From positions 62,001 to 126,000 of the forward strand of contig BDSI01000016.1 of assembly GCA_003117195.1 (NCBI GenBank): a stretch of 64,000 nucleotides of DNA. Reading direction: 5' to 3'. Positions 33,501-45,752 of this stretch are shown one piece after another (the first letter of the stretch is position 1; each line of letters opens with the position of its first letter). The notes beneath the pieces are model-generated. The model had not been told where the DNA came from. It saw only the letters and a program-made list of their open reading frames with translations, and made no database searches. A program made the position numbers and the translations under genes. This DNA is from Eudorina sp. 2006-703-Eu-15 (lineage: Eukaryota > Chlorophyta > Chlorophyceae > Chlamydomonadales > Volvocaceae).

Positions 33501-36500
33501 CGTACTTCTTCCAGGGTAACGTGACGCGTCCGTCCACACTTCTGGGCGATCCGGGGTCCCCCTTGTGCCTTGGTTTCGGAGGCGGCGCGGCCGCCGGCAT
33601 CAACCTCCTGCCGCGGCAGGCGTCACTGACGATCCGCGCCGTAGCGCTCGTCGACCTGCCCACAGCTGCCGTACACGCCTGCGCCACGGTAACCGCCCAC
33701 GGGGGCAGCGCTCCCCCGCCGGGCCGGCGTCGGCGGACGCTGCCGCCGACGGCGATGGACAAGCCGCAGTCAGGGCGCCGCCCGGCGCGGGCGCGCGCGC
33801 GAATGCGAATGAGGACGTGGACGCCGATGAATGCAGATGCCCATCTGCCGGGGAGCCGCTGTTCCCCGCCCGCCTCGCCGCCACGCAGGGCCTGCCGACG
33901 GGCTTCACCAACTTCACCTCTTGTGTCTGGCCCCTCTACTTCCAGCGTGCCGTACGGCCGCTGACGGACGACCTGCGGGGTCTGTTGACGGCAGCGGCGG
34001 TCCCGCTGGACGCTGTCGACGGCGCGGCCGGCTGGTGGGACGATGGTGGCGGCGGCGGCGGCCGGCAGCAGCGGGTTCTGCCGCGGGCCTTCCTGGAGTC
34101 GGTGACGGTCGTGGTGCCGATTGAGGAGGTGGCGCTAATGGCCTGGGTGCTGGCCACCAACTCCACGGACGTAATCAAAGACGCGGCGGTGGCGGAGCAC
34201 GCGGCGGTGGCGCTGCTGCAGCGCTCGCGGCTGGCGGGCGGCGCGGCGGCGCGGCGCGCGTTGGCGGCGGCGGTAGCGGCGGCGGCGGCGCCGCCGGCCT
34301 GTCGGCAAGCGCCGGGCAACAACAATGACCGCGGCGGCGGCGGAAGCGGGGGAGAGGGGGCGGCGATGTGGGTGTGGACGGGGGTGCGTCGGATCACCTT
34401 CGCGAGGCTGGAGTGGTGCGGCCTGTACGGCAGGAACGTCACCTTCACGGCCGCGCCGCCGTCTGCGTGCGCGCCGCGCGCCCGCGCGCCTTCGTCGTCG
34501 CCGCCGCGCCTCCCCGTCGACTACTGCTTGACGCCTGCCAATGCTAAAACCGCCACCGACGCGGCTGGCCCCGCCGCGGCCGGCGCCGCCGCCGTTACCT
34601 TAAACACGGCGTCGCCGCCATCCTCGTTTCCGGATGGCACCAGCAACGACACCGCGATTCGACAAAGAGGACAACAGGAACATACCGGTAGTCCCGTGGG
34701 TGAGGCGGCGGCGGGGCTTGGAAGCTCACCCCCAAAGTCCAGGTGGGTACGACAGTAGGTACGGCACGCGCACGTGGTGGGCCGTCACAAGTGTTCAGCT
34801 AGCGAGAAGCTGCCCGGCCCAAACCAGCTACCACATACCGACTTGCAAGCAAGTGAAATTGCACCAAAACAACAACAACAACACAACAAGGGAGCCGCGC
34901 CACCGCCGGCCTAGCATGCAAAGCAAGACAGGACCCGGCAGAAGGCAGACGATCCAGCACTGCCCGAAACGCATCAGACTTAGGGTACCGACCTGGGCCA
35001 ATGAGTTCGTTCTCCATATGTGTTGAAATTCGAGGCATTGGCGGCGCTCGTTCTGGCATTGTGCAACCGCGAATCATATGTTTTTAGCAAGGGGTACATC
35101 CACACGCACGCATCCACAAAGCCCCGCGAGAATCACGCAGAATCACGATTGATGCTGCATATTGCCGCACAACCGCGTCGTACTGCATGGCTGAACGCGT
35201 GTCGTACTGCGTGTCGTACACCCACGCGCCCGCCCCAACAGCCCTCAGCGCCCCGCCGGCCGCCACGGAGGCGCCACGGAGGGGCTGGCGATGGGTCTGG
35301 GCGCCGGCGTGGCGCTGTGCGGCATCCTGGCCGCCGTTGTCGTACTGCTGGTCCGGCGGCGACGCCGCCGCCGCCACTGCGACGACCGCGCAGCGGTCAT
35401 CGTCGACGGCAAGCCCGGCGCCCCTGCGCCATTTCTATCCTCCCCGTCGGGCTGCCCCAAGGCGGACGCCGACGGCTGTGGCCAAGACCGTGGCGCGGCG
35501 GACGCGTCCCGGGAGGGAGCAGTACGGGACGAATCGGGGTCCACGGGACGACGCGCCCGGCTGCGTGACGGCGTGACCCACGGGCCGCGGGCCGCAGGCG
35601 CGTTGGACGACGCCAGGTACCAGCCTGCGGGCGGCGAGGCCAAGGGCCTCTCCGGGCAGCAGCGCGTGGCGGCCTCGGGGGGCGGTGTCCGGGGCCCAGC
35701 CGCTGGCGGCGGCGTTCCCGGGGAGACGGCCAGTCGCGGCCCTCACACCGAGGCGCGGGAGCGGGTCGCCGAGGGCCTCAGCGGCTGGACGTCGTGGCTG
35801 CTGGGCCTCACGGGGGAGAGCAGCGACGCCGGCGTGAGGTACGTGGGCGGCGCGGCGGTGCTGGACGTGGCCGGCGGCGGCGGCGGCGCCGCCACCTGCG
35901 GTGCGCGCGCGTCCCGCGGATGCGGCAGTGACACCGGGGGCAACACCGGCGGGGCCGGCGGCGGCGGCGGCTGGGAAGGGGCGGATGCCGGCAGCGAGGA
36001 GTTTTCGACGGGGCGGGACAGCTCCGTGTCGCTGCCGCTGTCGCCGGCGGTCCTGGCCAAAGACCTGGCGCAGCTGTACGCCGAAGTCGAGGACCTGCGG
36101 GACGGCATCGCGCGCAAGCCGCCGCCGCCGCCGCCGCCGTCGTCGCCGCAGCGGCCGCAGTCGCTGCTGCCATCTCAGCTGCCCGAGCTTCAAGGGGACC
36201 CAAGGGTCCGCGCCGGCGGCTCGCCCTCGGTCTTGTCGGCGGCGTGGCTGTGGCCCATGGGTACCGCCGCCGCCGCGTTTCCGGAGGTCGTCGTGGCCGC
36301 CGCCGCCGCGGCCGCTGCCGACAAACCGGGCGGCGGTCAGGTCTCGGAGCAGCGGGATGCGGGCGACGCGCCGGCGACGCGATCCCTGGGCAGCGTCTCC
36401 GACCCGCGGGACGCGGCGGCAGCGGATCGTACTCCCCCTGGACGCGACCGCGCAGCCGGCGGCGGCGGCAGCGGCGGACGCGCAGCGACGGTGCCGACGA

Positions 36501-39500
36501 CGACGACGGCGGCGAGCGGAGCGGACGGGGCCGCCGGCGGCGCCGAGTCGTCGTCGTCGTTGTGGGGCATCGGCTCGCTCGGGGTGGACGGCGTGCTGGG
36601 TCGCGGGTCGCAGGGCGTGGTGTACCGGGGTCAGTGGCGGGGTCTGAGGGTGGCGGTCACGAGCTTCCTGTTCATGCAGGAGCCCGCCCGCCGCCGCATC
36701 CTCCGGGAGGCCTCCCTCTGCCTCTCCCTCAACCACCCGAACATCGTAGCCACCTACACCTACGCGCTGCAGCCGCTGACGCAGGCGGCGGGCCGCCGGC
36801 GGAGGCGCGCGGCGGCGGAGGCGCCGCCGCCGCCGCCGCGGCGTGGTGCCGCGGCACTGGTCCCACGGGTCCATTCCCAGGATCTGTCGGGGTTGGAGAG
36901 TCGTACGGTCACCCGGGACTTTGAGGGAACCGACGGGGGTGGCGGCGGCCGCGGCGCAGAAGGCGGCGACGGCGGCGATGCAGCGAAGCGCGGGCGGACG
37001 CCGACGCGGACTTGGGGTGGTGCCGCCGACTCGGTCGACAGCGGCAGCGACAGCGACAGCGACAGCGGCAGCGGCGATGGTGCCAACACCGGTTGGGGCG
37101 ACGGGGACGACGACGCCAGCGGCGGCGGCGGCGCGCAGCAGCGGCGGGGCGGGAGGGCCGCGCGGTCGGCGAGCCGCGCTGCGCCGCCGCCGCCGCCACC
37201 GCATCAGACGCTGCCAGTTGAAGCCTGGCGGCTCGCGCTGGTGCAGGTGAGGAGGTGCCGGCTAGGTTTCCGGGGCGTGATGGCAGCATGCTGAAGCCGA
37301 AGCCGGTTTGTTGTGTGTCTCTGATGATTTCCTTGGGTCCTCAGCGCAAAGCGTGCTGCCTAATTTGTTACCCGCGCAGCGTTTTCCCTGGCAGTACCCG
37401 TACGGTGCCCTGGCCGTACGGCCTATCCCCCTGGCAAAGGACTGCAGTACCAAATACGACCTACCCTCGTCGCACGACCTACCCTCGTCGTACGACCTAC
37501 CCTCTTTGACCAGGAATTCTGCGACGGCGGCAGCCTGCGCGCGCGACTTCGCGCCGGCGGCTTGGGTGGCGCGGCGGCGGCGGCGCCGGCAGCGGCTGAT
37601 GGTGCTGCTGCTTCGGGAGGTGCAGCGGCGACCCCTCCGCTGCCACCGCCAGCCCTATGTCACGCGCTCGTCTTGGCGATGGATATCGCTGGCGGCATGG
37701 CGCACCTGCACGAGTACGGCATCGTACACGGGGACCTGAGCAGCTCGAGCGTGCTGCTCTCCAGCCGAATTCCGAATCCCCGGGTGACGCGGCTCCGTAC
37801 GGCTCTGGCGCCGCCGCCGCCGCGGCACGCGGACAACTGCGGTCCGTCGACGACAGCGCGACGGCTCGCGTGCGCCTCCCTGAGAGGCGGTTCGGAGGTG
37901 TACGACAGTACGGCGACGGAGCGCCGTCGGCGCCGCCGTAACTCCGCTTCAGGCAGGGACGCAGCAGCCGACGATGAAGCCGGGGCCGGTCCCGAGGCTG
38001 GCCTTGTTGCTGGCTCCGAAACTGCCGTACCTCCTAAGCGCGCGGAAGGCTGCGAGAGCGGATCCGCAGGCAGTACCGAGGACTGGGGCGCCGGCGGCTC
38101 GATCCGCCCGATAGAGGACCGAGCGCCGGCTGACCCACGGGTCATCGCCGCCGCCGCCACCGCCGCCGCTTCCGAATGCGGCCCGGCAGGGCATGACGGG
38201 GCTGCTGCTGCGGCGGAGACGACGACGGCTGCCGCAGCGGCGGCGACGGCGGCGGCGGCGGCAGCTGATCTGGAGCGCTGCAGAGCGGCCTGTGGCTTGG
38301 GCTTCGTTGCCAAGGTGAGGTGACGGCCTCCCCGGAGCCGTGATGCGAGGGGCCACTCCGCAGCTCTGCACTGCCCTTTCAAAAAGGGGGGGGAGCCCAC
38401 GGAGCAGGTCACCCGCCGAGTGGGCGAGTGAGCTCGAAGGATGGCTGGGTGGATGATGTTGTGGATCAAGGATGCATGATTGGGGGAGGGAAGGGGGTTG
38501 GGTCTTGGGTGTAGTGGGGTGCGGTGGGATGGGGCGGGGTGGGGTGGCCAGGTGGGTGCCACCTCGCCCCTCTGCCGCCCGGGTGTCCGTCGCCTATGAG
38601 CCTGCTGCAGCAGTGTGGTCGTGCGCCGCTGCGCTGCGGTTTCCCACGGCGCCCAGGTCCCCTCGCCTGGCTGGGACAGCCAGGAGACCGACCGTCCGAC
38701 CGACCGACCCGTGGGCTGCGCCCCCACCTCCTGATTCACGTGGGCGTGTACCGTCGTGCTGCTTGCTGTGGCTGCTTGCTGTGGCTGCCTGCCGTGCTGC
38801 CCGCCCGCCCGCCCGCTCGCCCGCCGCCGCGCAGCTGTGTGACTTCGGAATGGCCGGTCGGCAGTCGGGGGCAGAGCAGGCGACCCAGTCGGCGTCCGTG
38901 AGGTAGGCCACCGACCCATGGGCACATCGACCCTTGGGTCCTCCGTGAGACCGCTGTGGCGTGCCGCGCGGCCGGACGCACGCGCGGCCTCCTGCCGTAC
39001 CCAGCCGCTGCAACCGCGGGACGATTGCTTGATCGCAACTGACGGATTTGGGTCGGGCGCGTTGTTACAGCAGCAGGCAGTGGTCTTGTCGCGACGACGG
39101 CTGTGTGCCTGTGTTCAGTTGAAGAGAGGAAACGCCAGCCCGGGCAGACGAGCGGAGGGGCGTCTGCGTGTTTAGCGGAAAACAAATACCCGACCCAAAC
39201 CAGTGTGCATATGTGCGTTGCAGCAGTGCTGCGTCGCGCTGCGCTCGACATACCGACAGAGTGGGTGTGACAACGTGTACGATATGCACAGGTTCCGTTC
39301 CTGACGCGGCTCCGAAAACCGGTCCCGCACCTCCCCCCTCCCCCAACCCAACCCCGCGCCAAACCCGGTCACAGATGCGTCCCCTTCCTCGCGGCGCCCG
39401 AGGTGGTGCGAGGCGGGGCGCCGTGCCTGGCGAGCGACGTGTACGCCTTCGGCCTCCTGCTGTGGGAGCTGGCCGCCGGTCGGCCGCTGCCCGGGGCCCT

Positions 39501-40068
39501 GCAGGCGGCGCCGCAGCTGCGCGAGTGGCTGACTCAGCGGCAGTTGATGGCGTCGCAGCCGCTGCCGCTGCCGCTGCGCAATGACGCCACGGAGGCGCCC
39601 CCGCACCAGCCTGCGCAGCATCCGCCGCAGCGGCCTTCCTTCCCTCGTCCTGGAGAGCAGCAGCAACAGCAACAGCCGACGCCTCTGCTGCCACCGCAGT
39701 CGCAGCAGGAGCAGCAGCAGCAGCAGCCGATTCAGGAGCAGCAGCCGCAGCCCGCGGCGTCCGCGGCGGTGTGTCCGCCGGAGCTGCTGCTGCCGTGGCC
39801 GCCGGAGGTCCCAGACGCGCTGGTGCGGCTGGCGGGGGACTGCCTGCGGGAGCGGCCCTCGGACCGGCCCGGGTTCGTGGAGGTGTGCGCTCGGCTGCGG
39901 GCGCTGCTACGGGAGGTGATGATGACGACGATGACGATGGTGGTGGTGCACGCGGATGGTGGTGGGGTCGCGGCGGGTGCGGCGGAGGGCGCCGCGGAAG
40001 CCGACGTTGCTGATGAGCTGTCTGCGGATCCAGGCCGGCCGGAGGAGCCGTACGATGGCATCCATTGA
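30599..40068 (+). CDS. Receptor-like TKL-type protein kinase with degenerate active site, 8 exons, 2134 aa
   Basis: Exons: 30599-31852, 32361-32915, 33515-33688, 33889-34742, 35242-37246, 37514-38314, 38835-38902, 39375-40068. All phases agree; exon 2 uses a GC donor (CAG|GCGAGT). Residues 1-24 look like a signal peptide (MRAWSLVVLVILPELAW). The ectodomain of about 940 residues has many N-glycosylation sequons and no family I recognise. One helix spans 964-983, followed by seven arginines. A Gly/Ala/Pro-rich linker leads to the kinase: glycine loop LGRGSQGVVYRG near 1397, then VAVT, where the ATP-binding Lys is Thr1419. The catalytic loop is HGDLSSSSVLL (D1688 kept, Asn replaced by Ser1693). 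DFG (1884) and AAPEVV (1910-1915) are kept. Long low-complexity inserts split the domain. It is a likely pseudokinase or atypical kinase at the plasma or flagellar membrane. Confidence 0.88.
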
Positions 40069-40621
40069 TCTGTTTATTTTTGTCGATCGAGCTGTTCCAA
40101 TTAACATAAAGCGTGGCTGGGCGGGACTGAAGCGGGGCTCCTGATCTCGATGTGAACGGCGGCGTAGTGTGCGGTACGAAGCTCGATCGACGCGATGGAA
40201 ACCCCGCATGAAGTAGACACCATGTAGGAAAACCCCGGGGGTGCCCGAGGGCCATTTGTTTTTCAAGAGGTCAAGCGGCTGTGGGGAATGCGGAGAGTAC
40301 GGTTGGGGGTAGGTTAATCCGTACCAGTCAGCGGGCGGCGGGATCAGTGATGTTGTGGCATGTCGGCTTGGATTGGATTTGCCGTAATCAGTAGAATTAT
40401 TATTTGGTGGCGTGCACGCAACGAGGGAGAGAGGTGAGGTGAGGCACATGGCGGGGCGGATTCTTGCGAGGTGTGCGCGCGCGAAGAACGCAAGTGGCAG
40501 ATGGGGGTGGGAGGCGGGGACCGCGAGGAGGGGAGCTGTGGTGCGGGTAGAGCGGGCTGCACTGGGAACGATGGCCCCGCGGCGCGTGGCGGGAACGCGC
40601 GGGAGCGGTGTCGCACTGGCA

Positions 40622-40770
40622 CAGCGCAGCGCAGCACTGGATCGCGCAGCACAGCACAGCGCAGCGCAGCACAACGTAGCATAGGTGCATAGCACAACGT
40701 AGCGCAGCACAGCATAGCGCAGCACAGCATAGCGCAGCGTAGCACAACATAGCATAGCACAGCACAGCGG
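40622..40770. repeat. Pentamer microsatellite (GCACA/GCGCA/GCATA)n
   Basis: About 150 bp of five-base units such as gcaca, gcgca and gcata, downstream of the kinase stop codon. Opposite-strand frames rich in Cys, Ala, Leu and Met arise from it and are not genes. Confidence 0.85.
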
Positions 40771-42933
40771 TGTCACACCGCCCTCACCGGCCGTGCAGTG
40801 GTGGTGATCGGTCGGTAGGAGCCAGCAGCAGCAGCAGCAGCAACGGGTGGGTGAGGGGGCGCCAGGCGTCGCGTTTTGGGGCATGAAAAAGCATCTACGC
40901 AGGGCAGCGTCAGTGACAGTCCCCTCGGTGGGTGAGGTTGGGCTGTCAACATCAGGGGACATCTATCTGCGAACGTTTGACGAGCGGCAGCAGCTAGGCA
41001 CGAACCTTGCGTGCGTGCGTGCATGCATGTGAGCATGTGCGCGCATTGAGGGCTACCGCGGAGCCACGCCGCACCTCTAGAGCGAGATAGAGTCGCTGCA
41101 TCTCTTTGACATTGTATTTTGACATCTCTTGATATCTTACATCGAGGCATGTGGGGGGTGGGGCGCAATGGCCGCCTCCATTCATCCATTCCCTGCTCAG
41201 TCCGACAGGCCGACACAGCTTCCGCCGCACTCGTGATGTTGCTTGTAGTTCGATCAGGACGTAGCAGTACGACAAGGACGTTGTAGTACGGTACGGACGC
41301 GTGTGTGGCCCCCGCATCGCACGCATGTGCATACACGCACACGCAGGGCGTCATGTTGCATGCAGCAGTCCCGGTGTCGATGGGCTCCAGGCCCTGTGAG
41401 GAGTGATGTGATGGGTGATGTGTGGTGCGGTGTGGTGTGGTGTGGTCGAGCTGCCGTACCTTGCTGCCGTAATATGTTGTGTGCGCATGCGGTGTGCCGT
41501 ACTACGGTGTGAGCAGTACCTGTGGGGTCCTGGCGTTCTCGGAAGGCGGGGGGGTGGGGTGTATTCATCGGTGTGGATTGCTTGAAAGTGATTAAGCACT
41601 GCTGTGGAACGGACGGAGGTTGTCGACTGTTGTGTGTCGCGCGCTGGCGGCTGCGGGACCGGGAGGTGGTGGTTGCAGCAGTGCTAGCGGTCGCCACCAC
41701 ACGAGGCCAATCAGTGTCCGACCTCCCTCCCTCGGAGGGTGGTTGTTGGGGGCCGCTCTAGGTACATGACGTGTCAGTCATGGAGAAGCCCGCCCGAAAC
41801 CACCCAGACCCTAGATATTGACTGGGCAACGTGCAGCAAAGTGCAGGTATGTGTGTGAGGAGGGGCGGGATGGACAGAACAAACGAAGATCTGAATCCGG
41901 ATCTCGAGATAGGCTTGCATCTGCTCAGTCCCTTGTTCCGTCCCTATCAAGGCGCGAAGCAAGGACTGCACGCGAAGCGCTGCACTGAAGACGAGGGGGA
42001 TAAAAAGCCCGAGGGGGCCCGAGCCGCCGTACCGGCGGTACCGGTCGTGGAGCCCCAACACGAAGCCGCTGTCTCGGTAAGCGCTGCATGTGCGGCGTCG
42101 CATTTGTCGTATTTGTTGGCAGTAGCAGCAGATGGCCGGCCCCGCGGTCCCATTAAATATCCATTGCTCCCAAAACGTCAAGGACGTTTTTTGTCCTCGC
42201 TGCGGGGCGAGACACTCGACTCATCTGCCGCAGAGTGACAGACAGACAGCTCGCGCGCGAGGTGTCATCTGTTTGATTTGCCAACGGGACCGCTGACTTT
42301 CCTCCCGGTGCGGATTTCCCCCCCTGTGTGTGCAAAACTTGTTTGCGGATCGGTACCGTCGCCTGCCTTCAGTACCGGGCATACGGCCGCCGTATTGCGG
42401 GTGTCTGGTGCCGTTGTGCGTGTGTTGGGAGTTATTTGAGTACCGTACGGCGGTATATAATCATGATACAGTAGTAATGCGCCTCCCGTCTTAAACCGAG
42501 GGGTGTGTATGTTAAGGGGGCGGAAGCGGAAAGGTTCCTGATTTCCCCTGGAGTTTGCACGTCCCGCCACCGCTGCCGTACTGGTACGGTGCCGGACAGT
42601 ACGTCGTGTCGTGCACCGCGCGTCCTTGGGCGGGGGAGCTGCTTCCTGAGTGGCCGGAACGCCACCTTCGCCTGCTGCCCGGGGGGAATGGTGTGGATGT
42701 GGATCGATGTGCGCGTATGCACGTGGATGTGCCGCTGGACCCTGACGGGCTGGCGGGCTCCCCAATACCGGCATGACGGGGGTAGGTCCGCCGCAACAGC
42801 CATTCATTCATGCAATCAACCTTTCACCATTCGCCACGGACACCATTTGAAACGATGCTGGTTTGCTTGCGTGATGAGACACGTGATGGTTTCGTTACAC
42901 CAGCAGGCCCAGTGGCCCACACGATGCTTGCGT

Positions 42934-43008
42934 GCTTGGTGTGGTGTGGTGTGGTGTGGTGTGGTGTGGTGTGGTGTGGTGTGGTGTGGTGTGGTGTGGT
43001 GTGGTGTG
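42934..43008. repeat. Perfect pentamer microsatellite (TGTGG)n
   Basis: About fifteen uninterrupted tgtgg units. It is the same pentamer, in opposite orientation, as the CCACA-type array at 6055-6255. A shorter imperfect run occurs at 41420-41445. Confidence 0.95.
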
Positions 43009-43883
43009 ACGGCCGTAATGAAGTGATGTACATTCCCGACATTATTGGATACGACGGCCCGTATTCCCTCGACACACAGACTCATTAGTGTACGGCGCCT
43101 GCACGGCGTCTGTGCCGTACTTGTACGGCAAGGTTCGGCAGCCGTGATAGGCGTGCTGGCAAGCGTGTAAGGCCCATCAGGTCCCCCGATAGCACGGCCC
43201 GGGTGCATGCGTCCTCGGGAGGGATGCTGCGGGGCTGCGCCAGCTAGCTAGCATCGCACTCCCAACAGATAGACCAATCACCTCAGTACGGCTGACGTCA
43301 CCACGTCCTACATGCAGGCAGGCGTGGTGGGTGTTGTCCAACTCAAGAGGTGCACGGTCCTTCCTGCCCTCCACCTGAAGAGCACCACTGCTCCAATTTA
43401 CCCGGTACCTGCTCATTCACACCGGCAAATATGATGCCCCCACAGTCGCACCGACTAAACGTATTTCGGCACTGCGCAGCACCAACCCCTGCCTGCCCGG
43501 GTCAAGCCGGCCCCATTCCGCACCCTCTGCCCCACCCACCCACCCACCACCCACCCACCTACCCACCCATCCACCAACCTAACAAGGAATGCCGGCGGTA
43601 GCACCTGCCCAGCTTGAGGTAGGGGAGTGGCTTTCATAGTTGCCTGTGCCACTAAGACCTCTACTTGACTAAGCTATATCATGGACCAGTGGGATCCACC
43701 CTGGCCCGCAAGCAGCGGAGCCAGCCGGAGACATGGGCGGCCAGTAGGGCGTGTACGGCCCCCTGTTGGGCGCGTGCTGTTCGCATCCCACGCTCGCTCC
43801 CTGCCCCGAGGATTCCCCACGGCCGGTCGCCGGTGCAGACAGCACTACTCGCGCCACCGTGGGAAATCTATCGCGGAGCCGCG

Positions 43884-45752
43884 TCACGACCGCGCAGTGT
43901 CAAACGAGGCCCTGCTCAGCAGCAGCCGCACCGTACTCAGATGGCCGCCACCCGCGGCCAGCATCAGCGCCCTCTCCAGGGTCTCGCGACTCAGCAGCCC
44001 GCAGGCGTCCAGCAGCACCCGTACCACCTCCATGTGGCCCGCGAAGCTTGCGCTGTCGAGCAGACGCGTAAGTTCCGCTGGCTCTTGCAGGCTTGCAGCG
44101 TCCGCCGCTAACAGCGCTTGTACGGCAGGCACGAGTCCCTTCATGGCCGCGTCCTCGAGTGCATCTTGCTTAACGGCGGGGTCGTCCATGGATCGGTGTT
44201 TCAGCAGCAGCGGCATGACGGCCGCGTGGTGACCGCTGTACGTACGAGGAGGGCAGGGATGGCATGTAGGGGGTTAGAGAGAGACCCACACGAACCGCAC
44301 AAACCCATGATTCTCACCAAATGACCTGCAAGCAACTTACAAGACGCAACAAAGGGCAAAACGGAGGCCAAAAAAGCAAGACTGCCGCGCCTCTACCGGT
44401 GCACGATGCATGAATGAACGAACGTTACAGCGGACCCCAAAGGGATCACCGGTGTATACCAGGGCAAGCCCCAGCAGGCCCCACCGCCAAGGCGGCAGGA
44501 CACCTCCACACCTCAACGCCGCACCCAAAAACACACCGGGCCCTGCACGATGCAAGCACGGGCAGGGTCGTCGCGCACTATGGGTGGCTGGGTATAATTA
44601 ACGTCATCATTTACGTCGCCGGGTGCTACACTGCTACCAAGGATATTACCAAGTGTGCTGACTTCAATACCGTACATAGATCTAGGCTAGCTGCAAATGG
44701 AAGGCTTGGGATTGCGCGCGAAACCAGCCCGAAAGCTACGTACGGTTCCACCGACCCCGTGCATTCCGTCTCCGCAGCGCAGAGCGGACCCCCGAACTCC
44801 AAGTACCAGCCACATAGGAAGGGTCCCGAGGAGGAACCCAGGAGCACAACACACGGGTACCGTAACAGTAACAGTTGCAGTGGGCTTCAAAACCAGCAGG
44901 CGGCCACAGTAAGTGTGCTGCCCTTCAACTGGCATGCAGGCCATGAATCGCATGCAGCCGCGAAACCCGACACACCCTGACTCCTCCGATGGGCCCGGGG
45001 GATTGCACCGGACCTCCGCTGCAACGACCCACCTACCTTGGAATGGCATTGTACAGAACGATATTGTGAACGGCAGCAGTAATCTCGCCGGGGTAGGACG
45101 ACAGGAGGAATCTGACCGCCTGCACCGACCCGCCCGCGACAGCGCCATACAGGGCGGCGGTAACGGTGGGGTCCAGCAGGCAGCGAGCGCGACCTGCCGC
45201 CTCCGACAGCAGCTCCTCCACATGGCCATGGAAGGCCGCGATGTACCAAACCGAGTTCTCCATATCCTTGGAAACGCCGAAGACGCCCTGACGGAGCAGG
45301 TGCCGTACCACGGCGCTGTGACCCGCCGCCGCCGCCTGCCCCGCGAGCCCCTCCATGTCGTCGTCGGGGAGCCCGCAGGCCCCGGGCCCCGCGGCGGCTT
45401 GCAGCCCAAGGAGCAGCTGCAGCGCCACCGCATCCCCGTGCCGCACGTCCTGGTCGGGAGCTCCGCGCCGCAGCATCGGGAGCACTCCGCTGCACTGGTA
45501 CAGCATCAGCGGCGCCCGCTGCTTGCCAAAGGCGGCCACTAGGTATCGGCAGGCGCCCTCGCTGTACGACATGGCCGAGCACCAAGCGGCGCGCAGCGCA
45601 CGGCAGGAGGCGTAGGCGCCTCGCGCACCGCTTCCCGCCTCCGTCATGATTTGCCCTGGCACGCCGGCCGGCAGCGATAGCAGGCGCAGGCCGGCGGGCT
45701 GGAGAGCAAGGGCTTCGACTTGTTGGGTGATGGAGTTTTGGGTGTCCATCAT
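43884..45752 (-). CDS. Ankyrin-repeat protein, 2 exons, about 355 aa
   Basis: Exon 1 is 45752-45037 and exon 2 is 44235-43884, joined in phase 2 (CCA AG|GT ... CAG|C). The start is the first in-frame ATG pair (MMDTQNSITQQ). Helical repeat units with ankyrin character are visible: AAGHSAVVRHLLRQGVFG, AFHGHVEELLSEAAGRA, AVAGGSVQAVRFLLSSYP in exon 1 and ASFAGHMEVVRVLLDACG, AAGGGHLSTVRLLLSRAS in exon 2. Many ankyrin proteins of this kind occur in volvocine algae, with loop positions more degenerate than in animal proteins. The role would be protein binding, partner unknown. No membrane segment is seen. The stop is TGA just after DTARS. The N-terminal 80 residues before the repeats are unassigned. 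Confidence 0.75.
44408..44555 (+). repeat. Dispersed repeat, copy 2
   Basis: About 148 bp within the intron of the ankyrin gene. It starts catgaatgaa and contains ttacagcgga, ggtgtatacca, aggcaagccccagc and cacctcaacgccgc. It shares order and spacing with the copy at 46970-47120. Confidence 0.75.

Larger units (their letters stand above)
40069..43883. other. Intergenic region downstream of the kinase gene
   Basis: Holds the kinase 3' UTR and the 3' flank of the convergent ankyrin gene ending at 43884. Simple repeats occur at 40622-40770 and 42934-43008. A short frame near 42555-42776 is open but lacks family features and splice partners. Nothing else is supported. Confidence 0.45.

Noticed and set aside
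35435..37204. 589-residue minus-strand frame opposite the kinase linker
   Set aside because: It is an Arg/Pro/Ala-rich shadow of the GC-rich kinase exon 5, which is confirmed by frame-consistent splicing and kinase motifs.
40344..40765. Cys/Leu/Met-rich minus-strand frames resembling membrane peptides
   Set aside because: They are produced by the GCACA-type pentamer microsatellite.
42505..43026. Plus-strand frames downstream of the kinase with a short NAT sequon and Cys residues
   Set aside because: No family similarity, start context or splice partners could be seen, and the right part runs into the TGTGG array.
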